Source: Tahibacter amnicola (lineage in GTDB: Bacteria; Pseudomonadota; Gammaproteobacteria; Xanthomonadales; Rhodanobacteraceae). Taken from it: a stretch of DNA of 64,000 nt. Under the pieces are notes generated by a model. That model had not been told where the DNA came from. It did no database searches and worked only from the letters and a program-made list of their open reading frames with translations. Positions 26,742 to 34,641 of this stretch are shown piece after piece. Each line of letters starts with the position of its first letter. Within the stretch, counting starts at the first letter, position 1. The DNA lies in the NCBI RefSeq assembly GCF_025398735.1, contig NZ_CP104694.1:3249001-3313000 (forward strand). The letters run 5' to 3'. Made by a program: the position numbers and the translations under genes.

Positions 26742-26967
26742 CTGTAGGTCGGGCTGAGCGCAGCGATGCCCAACACTGCCGGGCGCGTTGGTGTATTTGG
26801 GCGTTAGAAGGCAGAGCGTTTCGTCTGTCCTTCGGCCAGCCGACTTACTTCTCTTTGCTTGTGCAAAGAGAAGTAAGCAAGAGAAAGCACACCCCAGGCG
26901 GGTTGGTGCCTGGCCATTCATGGCCAGGCACTGCGCGAGTCCCCTCCGGGGTTTGGTGAAGGGCCAT
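26742..26967. repeat. 226-bp intergenic repeat, copy 1
   Basis: Runs from TGTAGGTCGGGCTGAGCGCA to GGTGAAGGGCCAT and is nearly identical to 27170-27395. It contains a perfect 15-bp hairpin, CTTACTTCTCTTTGC (26844-26858) and GCAAAGAGAAGTAAG (26863-26877) around TTGT, and a second stem GCCTGGCCA/TGGCCAGGC. Elements like this are widespread between genes in xanthomonads (general knowledge). Open frames crossing it are not genes. Confidence 0.9.
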
Positions 26968-27169
26968 CCTGGCCCTGCACCAAACTCGCGCACATCCCTG
27001 TGCGCGCCCGCCTTCGGCGGCTGGTCCTACGGGGCCTCGCCAACCCTAATGGGGCCCCATTTGGAAGCGGCGCGCATCCTGCGCACAGAAGCAACGGCAG
27101 CGGCAAAAGCTGCGGCCGCTACGCGGAGTGTAGCGCTGAGCACCACATCGGCAGGCGCATAGCGCCTTC

Positions 27170-27395
27170 TGTAGGTTGGGCTGAGCGCAGTGTTTGCCCA
27201 ACACTGCCGGGCGCGTTGGTGTATTTGGGCATCAGAAGGCAGAGCGTTTCGTCTGTCCTTCGGCCAGCCGACTTACTTCTCTTTGCTTGTGCAAAGGGAA
27301 GTAAGCAAGAGAAAGCACACCCCAGGCGGGTTGGTGCCTGGCCATCCATGGCCAGGCACTGCGCGAGTCCCCTCCGGGGTTTGGTCAAGGGCCAT
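27170..27395. repeat. 226-bp intergenic repeat, copy 2
   Basis: Direct copy of 26742-26967 starting TGTAGGTTGGGCTGAGCGCA. The long hairpin carries one mismatch here (AAAGGGAAG against AAAGAGAAG). The 202 bases between copies are not repeated and show no gene; they hold short stems such as GCGCACATCCCTGTGCGC. Confidence 0.9.
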
Positions 27396-27454
27396 AGCGT
27401 TTGGCCGCCCCCTTGACTCAAGGGGACTCCAAAGAAGCTGAGCGCTACACTCTC

Positions 27455-27491
27455 TGTAGCCCGGGTTAACCCGCAGGGTTCACCCGGGGTG
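27455..27491. repeat. REP-like element, TAGCCCGGGT type
   Basis: TGTAGCCCGGGTTAACCCGC then AGGGTTCACCCGGGGTG. Arms CCCGGGT/ACCCGGG pair, with an inner GGGTTAACCC palindrome. Same family as the copy at 5637. It lies between the 226-bp repeat and the promoter of the cysteine synthase gene. Confidence 0.6.
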
Positions 27492-27653
27492 GGCTGCGAC
27501 AACGGTGATGAAATGCGACGTGATTGCACCGATCCCGCCACAACACGTCATTTTCCCTGGGCGTGGTCCAGGTACGACCAGGCCTGGACTTGACACGCCG
27601 ACACCCCGGTCCAATGCTCGCTCCCCATCACCGGCAATGCGATTGGAGGCCCC

Positions 27654-29144
27654 ATGGTCACCCGCGTCGGCACTATCCTGGAGACCATCGGCAATACGCC
27701 ATTGGTACGGCTGAACCGGTTGGCGCCGCCTTCCGTGAATCTGTACGTGAAGCTGGAAGCCTTCAACCCGATGGGCTCGGTCAAGGATCGGCTGGCGCTG
27801 GGGATCATCGAAGATGCGGAGCGGCGCGGCGTGCTGGCGCCCGGGCAGACGGTGATCGAAGCGACGAGCGGCAATACCGGGATTGGCCTGGCGATGGTGT
27901 GCGCGGTGAAGGGCTATCCGCTGGTCGTGACGATGGCGGAAAACTTCAGTGTCGAGCGGCGCAAGATGATGCGGTTTCTCGGCGCGAAGGTGGTGCTGAC
28001 GCCGGCGTCGCTGAAAGGTTCGGGCATGCTGGCCAAGGCGGTGGAACTGGCACAGGCACATGGCTGGTTCCTGTGCCGCCAATTTGAAAATCAGGCCAAT
28101 GCGGACATCCATTCGCGCACGACGGCGCAGGAGATTCTCGCCGCGTTTGACGCTGAACGGCTCGACTGGTGGGTCACGGGCTGCGGTACGGGCGGAACCT
28201 TGAAGGGTGTTGCGCGGGTCCTGCGGCAGCAGCGGCCTGAAACACGGATTGTGGTGTGTGAGCCGGACAATTCACCCACGCTGGGCAGCGGCATTGCCCA
28301 GGCGCGCGACGCGGACGGCACGCCGCTGGACAGCCATCCGAGCTTCCGTCCACACCTGATGCAGGGCTGGACGCCCGACTTCATTCCGCAACTGACGGAA
28401 GAGGCCGTCGCGTTGGGCCTGGTCGACGAGATCGTGCCGATCAACGGCCTGGATGCCTTGCGTTGCGCGCGCGAGCTGGCGCGCGCGGAAGGCATTTTTG
28501 CGGGGATTTCGGGCGGAGCCACCTTGGCCGGTGCGTTGAAGATTGCCGCGGCTGCACCGGCAGATGCGAATATCGTGTGCATGCTCCCGGATACCGGCGA
28601 GCGCTATCTCACGACGAGCCTGTTCGACGGTGTCGGTATCGACATGTCCGCGGAGGAACTGGAAATCTCCCGTTCAACGCCCGGTGCGCGCTTTGATGCG
28701 CCTGCGCCGTCGGCAGCGCCGGCGGCGGTGGTCGTCGAACCAGCGGTGTCGCTGGATGTCGTCGACTTCGTCAGCCAGGTTGTCAGCGACAAGGAACAAC
28801 CGCTGGTGATGTTTGCCCTGGAATGGTGCGAATTCTGCTGGGCGGTCAGGAAACTCTTCGGCCATTGCCGCATTCCCTATCGCTCCATTGACCTGGATTC
28901 GACGGCCTACCAGCGCGACGACCGTGGCGGACAGATTCGCGCGGTGTTGCGGCAACGGACTGCCTGCAAGACGATTCCGCAGATCTTTCTGGGCGGCGAG
29001 TTCATCGGCGGCGCGACGGACACGTTCGATGCCTTCCGGTCCGGGACGCTGCAACGGCGCCTTTCCGAACGGGGCGTGTCCTTCGATGCAACGGTGCTGG
29101 TGGATCCGTACACGTTTCTGCCGGGATGGCTGCATCCGCGATAG
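27654..29144 (+). CDS. Cysteine synthase fused to glutaredoxin
   Basis: 496 residues from ATG 27654 with TTGGAG upstream. Residues 1-335 are a fold-type II PLP enzyme of the cysteine synthase/cystathionine beta-synthase family: Schiff-base lysine K44 in NPMGSVKDR, the TSGNTG loop at 71-76 and the phosphate loop GCGTGGT at 176-182. After an Ala/Pro linker (~345-365) residues ~369-475 are a glutaredoxin with W-C392-EF-C395, TIPQIF and GGEFIGG. The first half should make cysteine from O-acetyl- or phosphoserine, or act on a related substrate. The second half could supply or guard the thiol. Both active sites are intact. Single gene. Confidence 0.92.
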   Translation: MVTRVGTILETIGNTPLVRLNRLAPPSVNLYVKLEAFNPMGSVKDRLALGIIEDAERRGVLAPGQTVIEATSGNTGIGLAMVCAVKGYPLVVTMAENFSVERRKMMRFLGAKVVLTPASLKGSGMLAKAVELAQAHGWFLCRQFENQANADIHSRTTAQEILAAFDAERLDWWVTGCGTGGTLKGVARVLRQQRPETRIVVCEPDNSPTLGSGIAQARDADGTPLDSHPSFRPHLMQGWTPDFIPQLTEEAVALGLVDEIVPINGLDALRCARELARAEGIFAGISGGATLAGALKIAAAAPADANIVCMLPDTGERYLTTSLFDGVGIDMSAEELEISRSTPGARFDAPAPSAAPAAVVVEPAVSLDVVDFVSQVVSDKEQPLVMFALEWCEFCWAVRKLFGHCRIPYRSIDLDSTAYQRDDRGGQIRAVLRQRTACKTIPQIFLGGEFIGGATDTFDAFRSGTLQRRLSERGVSFDATVLVDPYTFLPGWLHPR

Positions 29145-29307
29145 CACGCGGTGCGCGTTCCGGATGAAGGGGCGCACAACGGGGACAGCTTCCACGGCGA
29201 CGGAAACGGTCGCGCCTGCATCACTGGTGATGACCTTCCTTCACGCCGAGGCCACGGGCAGTTGAAGGATGCTGGCACGCCGTTCCGTTGCGTGGAGCAT
29301 GCCCGAC

Positions 29308-29898
29308 ATGACGTCGACACCGCTGAGGAAGCCACAGGATACCCACTGTGCGTGCGCGCTGCTTCTGATCGACTGGTTCAGTTGCTGGCCCATGCGGGAA
29401 CGCGACCAGCTGCTGCCGCGGGCACGCGACGCATCACGGGTCGCGGCACGACTGGTTCAGCGCGCCCGCCAGCGTGACGTCCCCGTCATTTTCGCCAACG
29501 ACAATTTCGGGCACTGGCGATCGGATTTCCGCGCCGTCGTGGATGCGGCGGTCGAGGAAGGAGGCCTGGCCGCCGAGATCGCCACACGCATGGCTCCGGA
29601 TCCGGGCGACTACTTCGTTCTCAAACCGAAACACTCGGCCTATTTCGGCACGCCGTTGGATCTGCTGCTGTCGCACTTGCGGACCCGGACGATTCTGATC
29701 GCCGGCATCACGACGGATCAGTGCGTCCTGGCCACCGCAATTGACGGGCACATTCGCGACCGCCGTATCGTTGTCGTCCGCGATGCCTGTGCGGCGGCTA
29801 CGGCAAGTCGTCACAAGGGCGCGCTGGAACGTATCGAAGCGTTTGGCATTTCGGCGATGAACAGCCGATCGGTGCGCTGGGACAGGCTGGCTGATTGA
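29308..29898 (+). CDS. Isochorismatase-family cysteine hydrolase
   Basis: 196 residues from ATG 29308, nine bases after GGAG; the open frame begins at 29269. The catalytic triad of the family is visible: D22 (LLLIDWF), K108 (LKPKHSAYFGT) and C139 (TTDQCVLATA). Members hydrolyse isochorismate, nicotinamide, N-carbamoyl compounds or similar amides; the substrate cannot be told from sequence here. Cytoplasmic. It follows the cysteine synthase gene by about 160 bases and may be expressed separately. Confidence 0.85.
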   Translation: MTSTPLRKPQDTHCACALLLIDWFSCWPMRERDQLLPRARDASRVAARLVQRARQRDVPVIFANDNFGHWRSDFRAVVDAAVEEGGLAAEIATRMAPDPGDYFVLKPKHSAYFGTPLDLLLSHLRTRTILIAGITTDQCVLATAIDGHIRDRRIVVVRDACAAATASRHKGALERIEAFGISAMNSRSVRWDRLAD

Positions 29899-29916
29899 GG
29901 CGCAGACCGGTGGGCG

Positions 29917-32067
29917 TCACGGCGGCGCGATCTCGTCCAGGTTGTCGACGAGGCTGATGTCACCGCGATCCTTTTCGTCGCGTGAGATCAGCAGCCAGTC
30001 ACCGCTGGGATGCAGGCTGATGGTCGCCGGCCGAATGATGCCGTCGGGCTTGAACAGCGTCTGGCGTTGGCCATCCGCGGCGCGGAAGGTGATCTGGCCG
30101 TCGGCGGCGAGGTAGTACAGGCCATCAGCCCCTTCGGCGTAGGCGCGCGGATTCAGAGCGGGCAGGTCGTCCAGGACCTGCACTTCGCGGCCGGTGGCGA
30201 GTTCGTGCGACCACAGGCCCGGCACGCCGACGCGCGCAAACCACACCCGCTGGCCGTCGCGGCTGGGCGTGGCCGCATAGGCCTGGTCGGCGACCAGCGG
30301 AGCGTCATCAGTGCCATCGACACGGATGCGCCGAAGGATCCAGGACGCGTCAGCCTCCGCGGTGTAGTAGATCCACTGGCCGTCGACGGACCAGGCGGGC
30401 ATCTCGCTTTTTTCTCCCGGCGTCTTCAGGCAGCTGGCGGCGCCGGCGAGAGTGACGATACACAGCTCCGCGCGCATGCCGCGGTTTCGCTCAAACACCA
30501 GGCGCCGGGAATCCGGCGACCAGCTGAAACCACCGACGCGGCTTTCCGTCTCGCCCCACAGGATTCGCGCGCGGCTGCCGTCCGGATCAGCGAGCCAGAG
30601 TGCAGGCCGCCCGTTGCGGGTGGAGGCGAACGCCAGTTGCCGGCCATCGGGGGAATAGGCCGCCTGGAAATCCTCGCGCGAGGAGGTCAGCAGCGGGCGG
30701 GTGTCCGCCGACGCGGCCGATGGTGAGCGCGGGTTCGGGTGCTGCCAGATGGAACGTTGCCGCTGCGTACGCACGAGGGCGGCACGGCGGCCGTCGGGCG
30801 CGATCACGAAGGCGTCGATATCCAGGTCCGTCAGGGTCAGCCACTGCGTGACCTTGCCGTCGTGCCACTGCCAGAGGGTAGGCAGCCCGTTATCGCGGGT
30901 CAGGTACATCAGGCGTTCGCTGTCGCGCCAGGCGAGCCAGCGCACCGCGGACGGCGATTCCAGGATGAACTCGGGCGCTGCCTCTGCCGCTGTGCTCTGG
31001 CGCAGCAGTTGGTACTGGCTGCGCCCCAGGCTGCGCGCAAACGCGATGTGCCGGCCGTCGGGCGACCAGCGCGGCAGGAAATCCCCATGCAGTTCGGTGG
31101 GTCGTGTGAGTTCCTCGCGGTGGCCTGATGCGATGTCGATCAGCCACAACGATTGCGGATGCACGCCGTCGAGATTGCGGTCGGAGATCACCAGCTGGCG
31201 GCCATCGGCCGAGAAGCTGATATTGGCCCAGAAGTTGGGCGCGCACTGGCCGACGGTGCGTGACTCACCGCCCGTGGCCGGTATCAGCTCGATCGTGCAG
31301 GTCGCCGTAGTTTCCCGGACGAAGGCGATACGGTCGGCGGTGGGCGACCAGGCAGGCGAATGGTCATTGGCGGTGGTTCGCGTCAGCGGTTCGGCGGTCG
31401 CGCTGTCGATCGGCTGCACCCACAGTTGGGAGCCTGTGTCGCCATCGGCCGCGAACACCATGCGCCGCCCGTCGGGTGAGAACGCGGGCTCGTATTCCGC
31501 CCAGGGCAGGTGGGTGAAGCTGCGCAGCTGGATCTGTGCGGGACGGGACGTGTCCGGCACCAGCCGGTAGGTCACTGCGGCTGCCAGGGCCATGGCGCCG
31601 GCCGCCACCAGGCCGAGGCGCCACGGCGTGCGTCGTTCGCGCGAGGCGGGCGGCGGCGCTTCAGCGGGTGGCTTCGCGTTGTCCGAACCCGTTGCCGGTG
31701 CCGACGGCGTCGGCTCTCGCCGCAGGGGGAGCGGCGTGGTGTCCAGCAGATCCACGGGCCACAGCAGCCGATAGCCGAGCCGCGGAACCGTCTCGATCAC
31801 GTTGGCGTCGGCCTGGTCCCCGGCGAGCGCCGCGCGCAGCTTCCAGATCGCCCGGTTGATCGCATCGTCGCTGACGATCTGGCCGCGCCACGCCTCGGCG
31901 AGGAGGTCGTCGCGGCTGACCGTGCGGCCCGCGCGCCGGACCAGGCACAGCAGGACGGCCAGGACGCGCGGTTCCAGCTTCACCGGCTGGCCGTCGCGGT
32001 GCAGGCGAAGTTCGCCCGGTTCGACGCGGCAGGTTCCAACCCGGAATTCGGAAGGCAGATCGTTCAT
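29917..32067 (-). CDS. Winged-helix regulator with membrane helix and propeller sensor
   Basis: 716 residues from ATG 32067 (GTG 32073 possible). Residues ~5-105 form an OmpR/CadC-type winged helix (LEPRVLAVLLCLVRRAGRTVSRDDLL...VIETVPRLGYRLLWP). A Pro/Ala linker leads to one membrane helix at ~151-168 (LGLVAAGAMALAAAVTYR). The remaining ~530 residues are TolB/PD40-like blades (AFSPDGRRMVFAADGDTGSQ, SPDGRHIAFARSLGRSQ). The layout is a one-component membrane regulator: DNA binding in the cytoplasm, propeller in the periplasm. It is divergent from the secreted-protein operon at 32366 and may control it. Confidence 0.9.
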   Translation of the reverse strand: MNDLPSEFRVGTCRVEPGELRLHRDGQPVKLEPRVLAVLLCLVRRAGRTVSRDDLLAEAWRGQIVSDDAINRAIWKLRAALAGDQADANVIETVPRLGYRLLWPVDLLDTTPLPLRREPTPSAPATGSDNAKPPAEAPPPASRERRTPWRLGLVAAGAMALAAAVTYRLVPDTSRPAQIQLRSFTHLPWAEYEPAFSPDGRRMVFAADGDTGSQLWVQPIDSATAEPLTRTTANDHSPAWSPTADRIAFVRETTATCTIELIPATGGESRTVGQCAPNFWANISFSADGRQLVISDRNLDGVHPQSLWLIDIASGHREELTRPTELHGDFLPRWSPDGRHIAFARSLGRSQYQLLRQSTAAEAAPEFILESPSAVRWLAWRDSERLMYLTRDNGLPTLWQWHDGKVTQWLTLTDLDIDAFVIAPDGRRAALVRTQRQRSIWQHPNPRSPSAASADTRPLLTSSREDFQAAYSPDGRQLAFASTRNGRPALWLADPDGSRARILWGETESRVGGFSWSPDSRRLVFERNRGMRAELCIVTLAGAASCLKTPGEKSEMPAWSVDGQWIYYTAEADASWILRRIRVDGTDDAPLVADQAYAATPSRDGQRVWFARVGVPGLWSHELATGREVQVLDDLPALNPRAYAEGADGLYYLAADGQITFRAADGQRQTLFKPDGIIRPATISLHPSGDWLLISRDEKDRGDISLVDNLDEIAPP

Positions 32068-32365
32068 CAACACACGGATGCGCAGCGCTCACTGATCGAC
32101 GCCGGCAATGGTACCGGGTCGACAGCACCTGCTGGGTTGCGGATCTTCGCCGCCGCCATTCGGGCCGGTGCAGCGGGGGTGTCGTAAATGTCTTTCCACT
32201 CAATGGCTTGAAAATGGTCAGGAATTGGTCAGGCGAAGTCAGATGGAGCACCGCGCCTGTCTGGGACGCCGTGTTGAACATCCGCGCCGGCCGCAGCGAT
32301 CGATCGCGTGGCTGCGGCGCCCAGGCCATCCGGGTGACCGTGTCCTTCACGACCATAGGTGACCC

Positions 32366-34171
32366 ATGCGCAGAAACCGCGCCGTATCCGCATTCTTGTC
32401 CCTGTTGCTTTCCACGGCTGCCAGCGCCGAAACCCTTGGCACCGGCTTCACCTACCAAGGCGACCTCACCGTCAACGGTGCGCCGGCAACTGGCAGCTAT
32501 GACCTCAAATTCCTTCTCTTCGCGGTGCCGACGGGCGGCATGCAGGCAGCCACGGTCACCGTGGATGACGTCGCCGTCGTCCAGGGTGTCTTCACCACCG
32601 GTATCGATTTCACGGACGTTCCCTTCCAGGACGGGCAGCAGTACTGGATCGAAGTACGCGTTCGCGAAGGCACCAGCACCGGCACCTACCAGCCGCTGCT
32701 GCCGCGCCAGGCGATCACGGCGACGCCCGTGGCCCTGAGCGCGCGCAACGTGCTCAATGGTGGCGTGACGCAGGCCTCGATCGCGCCAGCTGCCGTCGGC
32801 AGCACCCAGCTGGCCGTCAATGCCGTGACCGGGTCCAAGATTGTCGACGGCAGCATCACCGCCACCAAGCTGGCCTTTGCAGCGGGCGATATCACCGGGG
32901 TGACGGCGGGTAGTGGCCTGACCGGCGGTGGTACGACGGGTGATGTGACGCTGGCCGTGAATCCGGCCGTCGTGCAGATGCGTATCTCCGGTACCTGCGC
33001 CACGGGTCAGTACCTGCGCGGCGTTCATGCGGATGGGAGCCTGCTCTGTGACGTGATTCCGGGCGTGGCGAACGACAGCACCAATGTGGTGAACGGTGCA
33101 ATCACGCAGAGTCAGATCGGCCTTGCCATTCCAGCCGACGGCCTGCCCGTCATCAGCTATACGGACGCTGCCAGCCAGTACCTGCGCCTGGCCAAGTGCG
33201 CCGACAGTGCGTGCCGTTCCGTCAGCGGGGTCAAGGTCATCAGGAACCCGCAGGGCGCGTCCGTGCAGGGCGATGCCTCGGATATCGCGCTCGACGCTGA
33301 TGGCATTCCCGTCATCAGCTTCTACGATCCGGCTCTGCGGGCACTGAAGATCGCTCGCTGTGCCGACCCCGTCTGCGAGGGCAATGCCAGCGTCGAACTC
33401 ATTGACGACGATGCGACGGGAACCCTGGGGCAGCACAGCTCTCTTGTCCTGGACGCCAATGGCTATCCGCTCGTCAGCTACTGGGACGCGGGCAACGGTG
33501 ACCTCAAGTTCATCCGCTGCCAGAACGCCACGTGCAGTCTGAATCCCGGTTCCCGCGTGATCGACCAGTCGGCCAGCACTATCGTTGGCGAATACAGCTC
33601 GATCATCCTCGACCTCTACGGGCATCCGGTCATCAGCTACTACGATCGTAGCAACGGTGCCTTGAAGATCGCGTCGTGTACGACGGACAGCTGTGGTGGC
33701 ACCATCCACTTCAAGACAGTCGACGAGGCCGGTAGCGACTACGGCAGTTTCAGCGCGATGGTCCGCAGCGCCGACAACCGCCCCCTTGTCAGCTTTTTCG
33801 ACAACACGGCCAAGCTGGTGAAAGTGGCCGCGTGCGACCTGTACGACTGCAGCGGCAACATCACGGTGACGACGATCGACGGTGGGCCTGGCGTATCCGT
33901 CTCCGGACATACGACCATCGCCAACGGCAATGACGGGCTTCCGATCATCGGCTATGCCGTTGGCCCGCAGGTGTTCGCCTTCAAGGTGACCAAGTGCGGC
34001 AACACCCAGTGCACGCAGCGCATGTCATCGAGCGTGGTCGATGGCGTTGACTTCACGCCGCATTTCCCCGACATCGCCATCGGCCCGGACGGCCTGCCGC
34101 TGGTCGTGGGCCGCAACTCTGGTAACGGCTACCTCCGTGCTGCCAAGTGCGGAACGCGGAGCTGCCAATGA
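32366..34171 (+). CDS. Secreted repeat protein with paired cysteines
   Basis: 601 residues with signal peptide (AVSAFLSLLLSTAASA). Residues ~25-120 form a beta domain (FTYQGDLTVNGAPATGSYDL). Residues ~125-230 have tail-fibre-like motifs (GSKIVDGSITATKLAFAAGD, GSGLTGGGTTGDVTL). From ~245 there are about seven ~52-residue repeats of the type DGLPVISYTD..LRLAKCADSACRS, each with a CxxxxC pair, predicted as a propeller with disulphide staples. The stop overlaps the next start (ATGA). Probably an extracellular binding or surface protein. Upstream lies the divergent membrane regulator. Confidence 0.85.
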   Translation: MRRNRAVSAFLSLLLSTAASAETLGTGFTYQGDLTVNGAPATGSYDLKFLLFAVPTGGMQAATVTVDDVAVVQGVFTTGIDFTDVPFQDGQQYWIEVRVREGTSTGTYQPLLPRQAITATPVALSARNVLNGGVTQASIAPAAVGSTQLAVNAVTGSKIVDGSITATKLAFAAGDITGVTAGSGLTGGGTTGDVTLAVNPAVVQMRISGTCATGQYLRGVHADGSLLCDVIPGVANDSTNVVNGAITQSQIGLAIPADGLPVISYTDAASQYLRLAKCADSACRSVSGVKVIRNPQGASVQGDASDIALDADGIPVISFYDPALRALKIARCADPVCEGNASVELIDDDATGTLGQHSSLVLDANGYPLVSYWDAGNGDLKFIRCQNATCSLNPGSRVIDQSASTIVGEYSSIILDLYGHPVISYYDRSNGALKIASCTTDSCGGTIHFKTVDEAGSDYGSFSAMVRSADNRPLVSFFDNTAKLVKVAACDLYDCSGNITVTTIDGGPGVSVSGHTTIANGNDGLPIIGYAVGPQVFAFKVTKCGNTQCTQRMSSSVVDGVDFTPHFPDIAIGPDGLPLVVGRNSGNGYLRAAKCGTRSCQ

Positions 34172-34467
34172 ACGCGCGGATTCGCAAGTCGCTCGTCCTG
34201 CTGGCGGGTCTGGGCCTGGCCGGTGTGGCGCTGGCGCAATCCGGTGGCGGGAATTTCCAATTGCGCTGGACACAGGATGGCGGTGGTGGCCGTTCCACCG
34301 GCGGCAGCTTCGCGGTGACCGGCACGATAGGACAGGTGGACGCTACCGCTCTGATGTCCGGCGGCACGTTTTCGGTTCGCGGCGGATTCCACCGTCCGCA
34401 CGGGGCGCTGGGCGAAACGCTGTTCGCGAATGGCTTTGAGCCTGCGTCGCCGCAAGCGGTGGAATGA
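34168..34467 (+). CDS. Small secreted protein ending in the FANGFE motif
   Basis: 99 residues from ATG 34168, overlapping the preceding stop by four bases, so translation is probably coupled. Signal peptide KSLVLLAGLGLAGVALAQ, then a Gly-rich beta segment (GGGNFQLRWTQDGGGGRS, VTGTIGQVDATALMSGG, FSVRGGFHRP) and LGETLFANGFEPASPQAVE at the end. Proteins with the segment [W]xxDGGGGxSxGGxFxxxGTIGQ are common small exported proteins; role unknown. It may act with the large repeat protein encoded just before it. Confidence 0.8.
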   Translation: MNARIRKSLVLLAGLGLAGVALAQSGGGNFQLRWTQDGGGGRSTGGSFAVTGTIGQVDATALMSGGTFSVRGGFHRPHGALGETLFANGFEPASPQAVE

Positions 34468-34493
34468 CGTCGCATCACTATCCGGCCAAAAGC

Positions 34494-34530
34494 CAACGAA
34501 CCAGGCAGCGCAATGCTGCCTGGTTCGTTG
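34494..34530. terminator. Perfect 16-bp hairpin after the two-gene operon
   Basis: CAACGAACCAGGCAGC (34494-34509) pairs perfectly with GCTGCCTGGTTCGTTG (34515-34530) around GCAAT. It begins 27 bases after the stop at 34467. There is no T-run on the plus strand, so it is either a terminator of the T-less kind or a 3' stabilising stem. Confidence 0.65.
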
Positions 34531-34604
34531 CCGGATCGCGGCGAGCTGGATCGAACGTACCAATGGTGTTCACGTTCCGGGATCGTTGAGCATATGGCGG
34601 CACA

Positions 34605-34626
34605 GGGCACCCGGTTGCGGGTGCCC
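34605..34626 (-). terminator. Hairpin after the minus-strand secreted gene
   Basis: GGGCACCC (34605-34612) pairs with GGGTGCCC (34619-34626), loop GGTTGC, 15 bases beyond the stop of the gene ending at 34642. A likely terminator without a T-run. Confidence 0.5.
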
Positions 34627-34641
34627 CGTGGCCGGTCGCGG

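Noticed and set aside
26585-27541. Several 80-140-codon frames across the 226-bp repeats
   Set aside because: The same peptide appears in both repeat copies on both strands; this is a known false-gene pattern of intergenic repeats.
31661-33910. 749-codon minus-strand frame spanning the regulator and the secreted operon
   Set aside because: It crosses two well-supported genes in antisense or another frame and shows no domain.
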